46,116 bases of DNA from an uncultured Bacilli bacterium (GTDB taxonomy: Bacteria; Bacillota_I; Bacilli_A; RF39; UBA660). Both the position numbers and the translations under genes were made by a program. This document shows positions 30,989 to 38,882 of this stretch, one piece after another (positions within the stretch are counted from its first letter, which is position 1; every line of letters starts with the position of its first letter). The stretch is from contig CANPXO010000004.1 in NCBI GenBank assembly GCA_947586205.1, positions 1 through 46,116 on the forward strand, read 5' to 3'. The notes under the pieces are model-generated. The model had not been told where the DNA came from. It saw only the letters and a list, made by a program, of their open reading frames with translations, and made no database searches.

Positions 30989-33256
30989 TTATTCTCCAGG
31001 ATTTTCATTATTTTCAAGTTTTACTAATACTTCTCTAGGTTTCGATCCATTTTGAGGTCCAATAATTCCTCGTTCTTCTAATAAATCCACAATACGAGCT
31101 GCACGGTTATAGCCAAAACGGAATCTTCTTTGAAGAAGGGATGCACTAATCTTACCTGTTTGAATGGCAAATTCCACAACTTCTTGGTACATTGGATCAT
31201 CGTATTCTTCTGCGTCTCCCCCTCCAGAGTGTGATGAAGTAGTTTCTGTTTGAATTTCACTTAAGGATTCATCATAACTAGCTTGTTGTTGTTTACATAC
31301 ATGGTCAATGAGCCTCCTGATTTCATCATCGGAAATATAACATCCTTGAATACGAATTGGTGTATTTTCACCCATTGGTTGAAAGAGCATATCACCTTTT
31401 CCAAGAAGTTTCTCGGCTCCACCACAATCTAAAATGGTTCGAGAGTCAATTTGACTTGCTACAGAGAATGCAATACGAGATGGAATATTGGTTTTAATAA
31501 CACCTGTGATAACATCGGTACTAGGTCTTTGAGTCGCGACAATCAAATGAATTCCAGCTGCACGAGCAAGTTGAGTAATTCTCATAATGGAGTCTTCGAC
31601 TTCTTTTCTTGCTGCAATCATCAAATCTGCCATTTCATCAACAATCACAACTATGTAATGCATTCTAGGTCTTGGATTCTCAGGATGACGAGCATTTTCT
31701 TCATCAATCTTTTTATTGTAATCGCCAATATTTTTGACTCCGTTATCCGCAAGTTCATGATATCTTCGGTCCATTTCGACAACCACTTTTTGTAAGGTTG
31801 CACTTGCTCTTTTCGGGTCTACCACGACTGGACAAAGTAAATGAGGAACTCCATTATAATTTGATAATTCTACTTGTTTTGGGTCTACCAACACAAGTTT
31901 CACTTCATCAGGCCGATAACGCATCAAAATAGATGCAATAATACTATTCACACAGACAGATTTACCAGAACCAGTAGAACCAGCAATGAGTAAGTGAGGC
32001 ATCTTTGACAAATCACAAATTCTTGGTGTACCCATAATATCTTTTCCTAAGGCAACTAAAATGCCACCTTTACTTTCTAACATTTCTTTACTTGCTAAAA
32101 TTTCTTTAATCTTTACAGCTGAAATGGCTTGATTTGGAATTTCAATACCAATCGTACTTTTTCCAGGAATTGGCGCTTCTATACGAACATCTTTGGCAGC
32201 TAAAGCCAAAGCAATTTCTTTATTAATAGATACAATACGACTTACTTTTGTTCCACTTGGTACCACGACTTCAAACTGAGTCACAGATGGCCCCATATGA
32301 ATATCAACGACTTTACCTGTAATTTGGAAATCATTTAAAACTCTTTCTAGATTTTGTTTATTATTAATTAAGAATTGGTTGGAATTTGTCTTTTTGCTTA
32401 CCACTGGATTATCTAAAATCTTCATATCAGGAAGTTTATAATTTGGATTACTTACATTTGATTTGCTCTCTTCTTGAGGAGTCTCTACCACAGGTTCTTT
32501 AGGAGGCTCAGAAAATTGTTTTAATTCTTCCATACTATTTATGACAATCGCTTTACTAGATGGTTCTTCTTCCTCACCCATCAACCTTTTTTCTAGAGCT
32601 TTTTCTCTTCTTGTCACGTCATCTTCGACAGACCCTTCTTCACTCTCTTCCGCAAGGTCTTTCACGTGACGTATTTTATTCCAAAGATTTGATAATATCT
32701 CAGATAAATTGACATTAAAGAGTAACACAACTCCAAAAAGAGTCACGAATGCTAACACAACATAAGTTCCTGTCTCATCAAATAAAGCATCGGATGCAAA
32801 AGCAAATACGGCCCCGATGATACCTCCACCAATCGCGATTGAAGAAAGTCCAGAACTTGATAAAGCCGAGTGACTATCCATAGAATTCACTCTTGCACCA
32901 TAGTTTTTAATTGTTTCTTCAAAAATATCAGATGCACTTTCACATTCCCGAATAAAAGTTAAATGACTAAATACTAAGACTACAATGAGTAAAAGATAGA
33001 AACCAATATATTTTTGTTGAAAAAAATTTGGTAACTTTCTTTTAATTAACATAAAGAATCCTAAATATAAAACAAAAATTAAAATAAGTGGCCACCACTC
33101 CCCTGCAAGAAACATAGCAAATTTTTTTAGTAATGCTCCAACAGGTCCAAAACCAAAGCCAATCAAACCTATAAGAATTAAAATGAGTCCAGTGAGTTCT
33201 ACACTGAATGTCATATTTTTGGTATTTTCACTTGTTCCTTTTTTCTTCTTTGCCAT
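30989..33256 (-). CDS. ftsK: DNA translocase FtsK/SpoIIIE
   Basis: four N-terminal TMs, PHLLIAGSTGSGKSVCVNSII, C-terminal gamma-type winged helix FRFGYNRAARIVDLLEERGIIGP. Confidence 0.96.
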   Translation of the reverse strand: MAKKKKGTSENTKNMTFSVELTGLILILIGLIGFGFGPVGALLKKFAMFLAGEWWPLILIFVLYLGFFMLIKRKLPNFFQQKYIGFYLLLIVVLVFSHLTFIRECESASDIFEETIKNYGARVNSMDSHSALSSSGLSSIAIGGGIIGAVFAFASDALFDETGTYVVLAFVTLFGVVLLFNVNLSEILSNLWNKIRHVKDLAEESEEGSVEDDVTRREKALEKRLMGEEEEPSSKAIVINSMEELKQFSEPPKEPVVETPQEESKSNVSNPNYKLPDMKILDNPVVSKKTNSNQFLINNKQNLERVLNDFQITGKVVDIHMGPSVTQFEVVVPSGTKVSRIVSINKEIALALAAKDVRIEAPIPGKSTIGIEIPNQAISAVKIKEILASKEMLESKGGILVALGKDIMGTPRICDLSKMPHLLIAGSTGSGKSVCVNSIIASILMRYRPDEVKLVLVDPKQVELSNYNGVPHLLCPVVVDPKRASATLQKVVVEMDRRYHELADNGVKNIGDYNKKIDEENARHPENPRPRMHYIVVIVDEMADLMIAARKEVEDSIMRITQLARAAGIHLIVATQRPSTDVITGVIKTNIPSRIAFSVASQIDSRTILDCGGAEKLLGKGDMLFQPMGENTPIRIQGCYISDDEIRRLIDHVCKQQQASYDESLSEIQTETTSSHSGGGDAEEYDDPMYQEVVEFAIQTGKISASLLQRRFRFGYNRAARIVDLLEERGIIGPQNGSKPREVLVKLENNENPGE

Positions 33257-33331
33257 ACTTATCTTCACCATAAACATTATATCGAAAGATAAAAAAAGTG
33301 TCAAACTTTGAACACACTTTTTTACATTTTT

Positions 33332-34411
33332 TTACTCTTTTGTTTTTTTTCTTTTCTTTTTCTTTTTTTCTTCTGTTTCTTCTAAGTTTTCTGGGTCTCC
33401 TATTTTCAAGAAAATCTTAGCAAGGGCAATGGGGTGCATCACAAATTCAATCGAATCTGCTTTATCAACAAGTGTAATAAGCCAAGCTTCTTTACTTCTA
33501 GGGAGTTTTTTATTCACTGGAAACATATGGGTAAGCATAATTTCTTCTACTTTTGGAGTTACAACTTTGGTTCCAAAGACTCTCTTTGCATTATCCACTG
33601 CATTTTTCGCATGAGTAAACGCATGTTTTTCAAAAAATTTTTTTCTTTCTTTGTCATATTGCCAAGGTTTCTCATAAAAATCATGTAACATTCCGGCAAC
33701 AGCTAAGCTTTTATAATCTAAGGAATATCTTTTTCCAATTTTATAACAATCAAATGCGACTTTAGAAACATGTTCATAAACAGATTCATGTATATGATGG
33801 GGATATTTTTTCCTTTTTTGAAATTCTTCATTTTCAATAATAGGTTTGACTAATTCAAGAAATTCTTTACGTTCTTTATCTCTTTCTTTTTGTATTTCTT
33901 CTTTGGTTCTTCCTTTATAATAAAGATAACAACATAATGTTAGAATTTGTAAAATAAAAGTAATGATAATAAATATTTGAATCGGAATCCATGGAATTAT
34001 CATAGCTAAAAAGCCAAAAAGAATCGTTAAGAAAATAGCCCAAGTTTTAATTTTACCAATCAGTAAAGATGCGACAACTCCTTTTTTAAAATAAAAATAT
34101 AAATTAATACAAGCAATCACACATTCTAAAAGAAGTAAATAGAAATAAGCATGATTTTTAATCACTAATAAAATCAGTAAACTAATTGCCAATGTCTTAT
34201 CGGCAACCGTATCTAACTTCGCACCAAATGCACTTGTGACTTTCCATTTTCTTGCTAAAAAGCCATCTAAAAAATCAGTAAAAGAAATGATTCCCACGAC
34301 AACAATTAAAAGCCAATAATGATTCGTTAATCCTAAATAAATTATCATAGGTGTACATATAATTCTTAACGATGTTAAACAATTAGGAATATATTTTTTT
34401 ATGCTTTTCAT
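33332..34411 (-). CDS. CDP-alcohol phosphatidyltransferase fused to an HD-domain phosphohydrolase
   Basis: N-terminal DFLDGFLARKWKVTSAFGAKLDTVADK (CDP-OH-P motif D-G-A-R-G-D-D); C-terminal HHIHESVYEHVSKVAFDCYKI...AGMLHDFYEKPW...MLTHMFP...LVDKADS. Confidence 0.88.
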   Translation of the reverse strand: MKSIKKYIPNCLTSLRIICTPMIIYLGLTNHYWLLIVVVGIISFTDFLDGFLARKWKVTSAFGAKLDTVADKTLAISLLILLVIKNHAYFYLLLLECVIACINLYFYFKKGVVASLLIGKIKTWAIFLTILFGFLAMIIPWIPIQIFIIITFILQILTLCCYLYYKGRTKEEIQKERDKERKEFLELVKPIIENEEFQKRKKYPHHIHESVYEHVSKVAFDCYKIGKRYSLDYKSLAVAGMLHDFYEKPWQYDKERKKFFEKHAFTHAKNAVDNAKRVFGTKVVTPKVEEIMLTHMFPVNKKLPRSKEAWLITLVDKADSIEFVMHPIALAKIFLKIGDPENLEETEEKKKKKRKKTKE

Positions 34412-34511
34412 AACTCATAACTCTCCGTACTTTAGTTTACTCGCTTTTTATCGATTTGACAAGTAAAAATAAAAGTGTTATAATATTTGGCAACAAAAGG
34501 GGGTTTTGAAT

Positions 34512-35333
34512 ATGAATGCGATTTATATAACACCAGAAGATTTAAAAAAAGAAATTGGTCATGGAACAGATGGCGCGGTTTATAAATATAATTCTAAATA
34601 TTATGTTAAGTTGTATCATGCCTATGTAAGGGATATTTTAACGCAAGAAAAAACTTCATTAGAAGAAACAAAAATCTATCAAAAAAATTCATCTACTATT
34701 CATTTGGTTTCTGAACCGCTTACTTATTATTCTTATAAAGAAGAAGAAATTAGAGTTAGACCAAAAGAAGCAATTTATTTAGCCATGAAAAGACAAGAAA
34801 ATGTTCATAGAAATTATCTTCCTCAAGCTCCTGTTTATTTAAATCATCGATTTGCAGGCTGTTTACTTAGAAAAGTATCTGGTATTTCAATTCATAAACT
34901 TATGGGCCTTCCTCAAAATCTAAAAAGAAAAATTATGTATGAGGTTCTTCTTGATATTGAAGAACTTTTACAAAATAATATTTATCCTGTTGATTTAGCA
35001 AATAGTCCTTATGCAAATACAATTGGTTTTGAAAAAGGACATTCACATATTTTAGTAAATCCTATTAATTTACATACTCATATTATTGATTTAGATGGAA
35101 AATCAACTATTTACACTGAAAAAAGAAATGAAGAACATTATACTCATACTTTAAATACTTTAAATATTTTATTTTTAGAATTCTTCTATCATCTTTCTTA
35201 TGATGACTATGAAACAGAAGATGAACTTTTAAGTAATTTAGAAGAATTAAAAATTCCATCTACTTATCAAAAAGATTTAGTTAATGGAACTTTATCTATT
35301 CCTAAAATAAAAGAATTAATAAAAGAAAAATAA
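34512..35333 (+). CDS. divergent protein-kinase-like fold protein
   Basis: Gly-rich loop EIGHGTDGAVYKYNSKYYVKLY; HIIDLDGKSTIY DFG-like segment. Confidence 0.6.
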   Translation: MNAIYITPEDLKKEIGHGTDGAVYKYNSKYYVKLYHAYVRDILTQEKTSLEETKIYQKNSSTIHLVSEPLTYYSYKEEEIRVRPKEAIYLAMKRQENVHRNYLPQAPVYLNHRFAGCLLRKVSGISIHKLMGLPQNLKRKIMYEVLLDIEELLQNNIYPVDLANSPYANTIGFEKGHSHILVNPINLHTHIIDLDGKSTIYTEKRNEEHYTHTLNTLNILFLEFFYHLSYDDYETEDELLSNLEELKIPSTYQKDLVNGTLSIPKIKELIKEK

Positions 35334-35375
35334 AATTCCTATTTTGTTTCTAAAACAGAGAAAAAGAAATACTTG

Positions 35376-35813
35376 TTATAAATATTTCTTAAACTCATCT
35401 AAACTACGATGTTCAAATTCAATTAAATTCTCTATCATAGGAATAATCTTTTTATCTTTTCCTTCATAATGATTTTTTAATTCTTCTAGTTGTACTAAAC
35501 CTTTATTGGTTCCTTCTATCATCATTTTGGCAATATGAGAATCTGTATTATCCATCATCATTTTCATATTTACCATCATATCACTTTCCATGTGAACTAA
35601 AGCTCCTAGTTCTTTATCTTCGACATGATATTTTTTACATAATGGTGTTAAAGCATGTTTAATACTATCATATTGTTTCTTTTGTTTTAGAACTACTTCT
35701 AATAAATCATGGGATTTAATTTTATCTTTAATACTTTCTATTCCTACAACACCCATTTCTACATTTTGATGTAGTTTTAAAATTGTTTCTCTTTCTTCCA
35801 TATTAATCACCAT
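35376..35813 (-). CDS. Met-rich, all-helical (ferritin-like?) protein
   Basis: helical HxxxE/ExxH spacing, MESDMMVNMKMMM; family uncertain. Confidence 0.5.
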   Translation of the reverse strand: MVINMEERETILKLHQNVEMGVVGIESIKDKIKSHDLLEVVLKQKKQYDSIKHALTPLCKKYHVEDKELGALVHMESDMMVNMKMMMDNTDSHIAKMMIEGTNKGLVQLEELKNHYEGKDKKIIPMIENLIEFEHRSLDEFKKYL

Positions 35814-35870
35814 TTATAATATGAAACACTTTATTCTAAAATATTCTTTTTTCAAATTACTTAAAACCAC

Positions 35871-36015
35871 TTGAATTTTTATTTTATTTTTGGTATACTG
35901 TATACAGATGAAGGAAACTTCATAAAATAAAAAGGAAGCATTTCAGTTTTGATACGCTGAATGCCTACCTACAAAGACGTAGACATTTACATTTCTGTAA
36001 GTGTCATTTCTTTAT
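35871..36015 (+). ncRNA. unit 1 antisense-type small RNA (candidate type I antitoxin)
   Basis: promoter TTGAAT-17-TATACT (35871-35876/35894-35899), 5' hairpin ATGAAGgaaaCTTCAT, GCATTTCAG...CTGAATGC hairpin, terminator GACATTTACA-tttc-TGTAAGTGTC. Confidence 0.8.
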
Positions 36016-36105
36016 TATGGAAAGAATCGTTATGATTTCCCATAATATGTTGACAATATAATCAAATACTTGAATTATAAATCTTCGTTTTTGACTCATA
36101 TTCAT
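36004..36105 (-). CDS. unit 1 candidate type I toxin, 33-aa hydrophobic peptide MNMSQKRRFIIQVFDYIVNILWEIITILSIIKK
   Basis: SD AAGGAGAAAGGGG before ATG; own promoter; 3' end overlaps the antisense RNA terminator. Confidence 0.8.
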   Translation of the reverse strand: MNMSQKRRFIIQVFDYIVNILWEIITILSIIKK

Positions 36106-36188
36106 CACACCCCTTTCTCCTTAAAAAAATTTGTTTATAGAGAGGAGAAAGTGGTAGACACTCAGCAACTATAATGCTTCCTACAAAC

Positions 36189-36217
36189 ATATTAACACAC
36201 TTTTATAATATTGGCAA
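36189..36217 (-). promoter_or_regulatory. unit 1 toxin mRNA promoter TTGCCA-17-TAATAT
   Basis: -35 at 36212-36217, -10 at 36189-36194. Confidence 0.75.
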
Positions 36218-36239
36218 GCAAAAAATGATATTTTCCTAC

Positions 36240-36386
36240 TTGAATTTTTATCTGATTTTTGATATACTGTATATAGATGAAGGAAACTTCATTAAATAAA
36301 AAGAAGCATTTCAGTTTTGACCGCTGAATGTCTACTTTGGAAAAGCTTAAGACATTTACAATTTCTTGTAAGTGTCTATTTTATTA
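36240..36386 (+). ncRNA. unit 2 antisense-type small RNA
   Basis: promoter TTGAAT-17-TATACT (36240-36245/36263-36268), same hairpins, terminator GACATTTACAA-tttc-TTGTAAGTGTC. Confidence 0.8.
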
Positions 36387-36469
36387 AGTATTGATAACAA
36401 TATTATCTCGCATAATAAAATGTTATGAATTTGAATACTTCTTTTAGTATCTCTTTCATGAAACAACAC
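36356..36469 (-). CDS. unit 2 candidate toxin (GTG/TTG start) or frameshifted copy: MLFHERDTKRSIQIHNILLCEIILLSILNKIDTYKKL
   Basis: SD AAGGAGAAGGGA; NILLCEIILLSILNK parallels NILWEIITILSIIKK of unit 1; an overlapping ATG frame gives only 18 aa. Confidence 0.5.
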   Translation of the reverse strand: MLFHERDTKRSIQIHNILLCEIILLSILNKIDTYKKL

Positions 36470-36543
36470 TCCCTTCTCCTTAAAATTGATTTTATAGAGA
36501 GGAGAAGCGTAGACACCCAGCAACTAAAATGCTTCCTACAAAC

Positions 36544-36572
36544 ATATTAACATACTTTTATAATATTAGCAA
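36544..36572 (-). promoter_or_regulatory. unit 2 toxin mRNA promoter TTGCTA-17-TAATAT
   Basis: -35 at 36567-36572, -10 at 36544-36549. Confidence 0.75.
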
Positions 36573-36595
36573 GCAAAAATATTATTTTTTGCTAC

Positions 36596-36748
36596 TTGCA
36601 TTTTTATTGTATTTTTGATATACTGTATGCAGATGAAGGAAACTTCATAAAATAAAAAAGGAAGGTATTTCAGAATAGCCGCTGAATGCCTCACCTAACG
36701 TGTGGCATTTAATAAGATTCTATTTGAATTTTATTAAGTGCCTTTTTG
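36596..36748 (+). ncRNA. unit 3 antisense-type small RNA (divergent sequence)
   Basis: promoter TTGCAT-17-TATACT (36596-36601/36619-36624), terminator GGCATTTAATAA...TTATTAAGTGCC-TTTTT. Confidence 0.8.
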
Positions 36749-36850
36749 CATCATTACGTACAAAAATGCTAAAAAGCATATTGTAAATAATGTAGCAAGT
36801 GCTAATAGATATCGAAAAATCTTTATTACAAAAGTTCTTCGCTTATCCAT
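36734..36850 (-). CDS. unit 3 candidate type I toxin, 38-aa hydrophobic peptide MDKRRTFVIKIFRYLLALATLFTICFLAFLYVMMQKGT
   Basis: strong SD GAGGAGGTGATG; KRRxFxIxxFxY parallels unit 1; single TM. Confidence 0.82.
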   Translation of the reverse strand: MDKRRTFVIKIFRYLLALATLFTICFLAFLYVMMQKGT

Positions 36851-36927
36851 GGCTCATCACCTCCTCGAGCTTATAATAGCCCGTAGGTGAAAAGGCACCC
36901 AGTTTTTCTAAAAACCTTCCTGTAAAA

Positions 36928-36956
36928 ATATTAACACACCTTTATAATATTAACAA
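36928..36956 (-). promoter_or_regulatory. unit 3 toxin mRNA promoter TTGTTA-17-TAATAT
   Basis: -35 at 36951-36956, -10 at 36928-36933. Confidence 0.7.
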
Positions 36957-36978
36957 GCAAAAAATGATTTTTTACCAC

Positions 36979-37121
36979 TTGAAATTTTTTCTTATTTTTG
37001 ATATACTGTATATAGATGAAGGAAACTTCATTAAATAAAAAGAAGCATTTCAGTTTTGGTATGCTGAATGTCTACTTTGGAAATAGTTGAGACATTTACG
37101 TTATGTAAGTGTCATTTTTTT
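36979..37121 (+). ncRNA. unit 4 orphan antisense-type small RNA (no toxin partner)
   Basis: promoter TTGAAA-17-TATACT (36979-36984/37002-37007), same hairpins as unit 2, terminator GACATTTAC-gttat-GTAAGTGTC-aTTTTTTT. Confidence 0.8.
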
Positions 37122-37133
37122 ATTCTATAAACT

Positions 37134-37160
37134 AAAAAAGAGGCATTTTTATACCTCTTG
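37134..37160 (-). terminator. terminator overlapping the RNase J-like stop codon: AAGAGG-tataaaaatg-CCTCTTTTTT
   Basis: inverted repeat and T tract. Confidence 0.65.
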
Positions 37161-38783
37161 GACAACTGCAATAATCATTGGTTTTGATTCTGTTTGTTCA
37201 TATAAGTAATTACTTAATTCAGAACGAATTTCTGTTTTAATTTTATTATAATCAACAATTCCATTTACAATGTTACGTTTAATAATTTCTTCACTTAAGT
37301 TTTTCATTCCATAAATGATATCTTTAGAATCCTTGACATAAATAAAACCTTTTGTAGTCACTTCTGGACCTACTAATAAAATTTTATCTTTCTTGCTAAG
37401 AGTCGCGCTGATAAGAACAATTCCATTATCACTTAACATCTCTCTATCTTTGATAACGAGTTCTCCGACATCATCACTACTCTTTCCATCAATTAAGGTT
37501 TCTTTTACTTTAATATGGTCAAAGTTTTCCGTTGCTACACCATCTACAAATTCCACAACATCACCATTTTGTTTTAAGAAAATATGGTCTGCTGGAATTC
37601 CTAAGGCACTTGCAAGATTTGCATTATTCACCATATAACGGTACTCACCTTTGACAGGCATATAATATTTTGGATTCATAAGCTTAATCATTAACATTAA
37701 ATCTTCTTGAGATGCATGATGTAAAATGTTTTTGGTCTTTGGTAAAGAAATAATTTTACAACCAGCCATCGCTAAATCATTTTCTAATCTAACAACTGTT
37801 TTTTCATTGGAGTCATAACGAGGTTCGGCAAATACTACGGCATCCCCCTCTTTTAAAGTTATAAACTTATCATACCCACTCACAATTTTATTAATCGCAG
37901 CATAAGCATTTGATTTATCATCACAAATAAGTAAAATCGAATTTGCATCATTAATATTTGATAAATCACCAATTAATTCTTCTTGATACTCTAAGTAGCC
38001 ATTATCATGCGCAAAATGAATAAAGTTTTGTAATTTTTTCCCCATAATGACAATTTTTCGATGAGAGTTTCTGGCACCTTCAAAAATGTCTTGAATGGTA
38101 TACAAATGTGTTGGTAATACACTAAATAAAATACGGTTTTCACATTTATTAATAATGTCTCCAAAAAATGAAGCTAATCGGTGTGTTGGTGAAGTATGTC
38201 CAATATGTTCTGAAAATACTGACTCGCTTAAAAGACATAAAACTCCTTGTTTTCCAACATAAGCAATTTTTCCTAAATCCATATCATAATTTTCTTTCAT
38301 TAAAGGGTCAATGATAAAGTCCCCTGTATAGCAAATCGCTCCATGGGGAGTATTAATACAATACATGACAGCTCCTGGCACACTATGACTCACAGGCATT
38401 GGAAAAATGGAAACCGTTCCAAAATTTAATTTACGATTTGGTGTAATCTCAATGATGTTCTCCTCTTTCACACCTAAGTCCATAAGGACAAACTTTGTAT
38501 AATGAGTGGCATAAAATTTAATTCCGGGTATTGTTCTTGCTAGGTCTGCTGCCGCCCCCATGTTCTCATAATGACCATGAGTAATAAAGACACCTTTAAT
38601 CTTTGCTTTATTTTTGATTAAATATTCATAATCAGGAATGATATAATCAATTCCATACATGAATCCTTCGGCATATTTTAACCCGCAGTCAAACACAAAA
38701 ATTTCTTCGTTGATTTCAATGACATAGGTATTTTTTCCCATTTCATCCAAACCACCCAAACTAAAAATTCTAATTTTTTCCAT
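37149..38783 (-). CDS. RNase J-family beta-CASP protein with degraded catalytic motifs (RNase J2-like)
   Basis: MEKIRIFSLGGLDEMGKNTYVIEI, HGHYENMGA, HSVPGAVMYCINTPHGAICYTGDF, HHASQEDLMLMIKLMNPKYYMPVKGEYRYM. Confidence 0.9.
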   Translation of the reverse strand: MEKIRIFSLGGLDEMGKNTYVIEINEEIFVFDCGLKYAEGFMYGIDYIIPDYEYLIKNKAKIKGVFITHGHYENMGAAADLARTIPGIKFYATHYTKFVLMDLGVKEENIIEITPNRKLNFGTVSIFPMPVSHSVPGAVMYCINTPHGAICYTGDFIIDPLMKENYDMDLGKIAYVGKQGVLCLLSESVFSEHIGHTSPTHRLASFFGDIINKCENRILFSVLPTHLYTIQDIFEGARNSHRKIVIMGKKLQNFIHFAHDNGYLEYQEELIGDLSNINDANSILLICDDKSNAYAAINKIVSGYDKFITLKEGDAVVFAEPRYDSNEKTVVRLENDLAMAGCKIISLPKTKNILHHASQEDLMLMIKLMNPKYYMPVKGEYRYMVNNANLASALGIPADHIFLKQNGDVVEFVDGVATENFDHIKVKETLIDGKSSDDVGELVIKDREMLSDNGIVLISATLSKKDKILLVGPEVTTKGFIYVKDSKDIIYGMKNLSEEIIKRNIVNGIVDYNKIKTEIRSELSNYLYEQTESKPMIIAVVQEV

Positions 38784-38882
38784 AACGATTCTCCTAACTT
38801 AATAGTTTCTTTATAAAAGAAAGAAACTGATATAAGAATTTTTGCATGAATTCATTATAGCAAAAAAAGAATGGTTTGTAAA

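Larger units (their letters stand above)
35871..37121. repeat. array of four tandem repeat units (about 356-383 bp period)
   Basis: plus-strand promoters at 35871, 36240, 36596, 36979; conserved GATGAAGGAAACTTCATxAAATAAAAAxGAAG. Confidence 0.92.

Noticed and set aside
36403-36459. 18-aa ATG-start peptide MKEILKEVFKFITFYYAR in unit 2
   Set aside because: Too short to resemble units 1 and 3; more likely the first half of a frameshifted copy. Reported only as a caveat.
35871-37121. Array considered as a transposable or REP-like repeat family
   Set aside because: Each unit contains convergent promoters, terminators, SDs and covarying stems; no terminal inverted repeats or target duplications seen.
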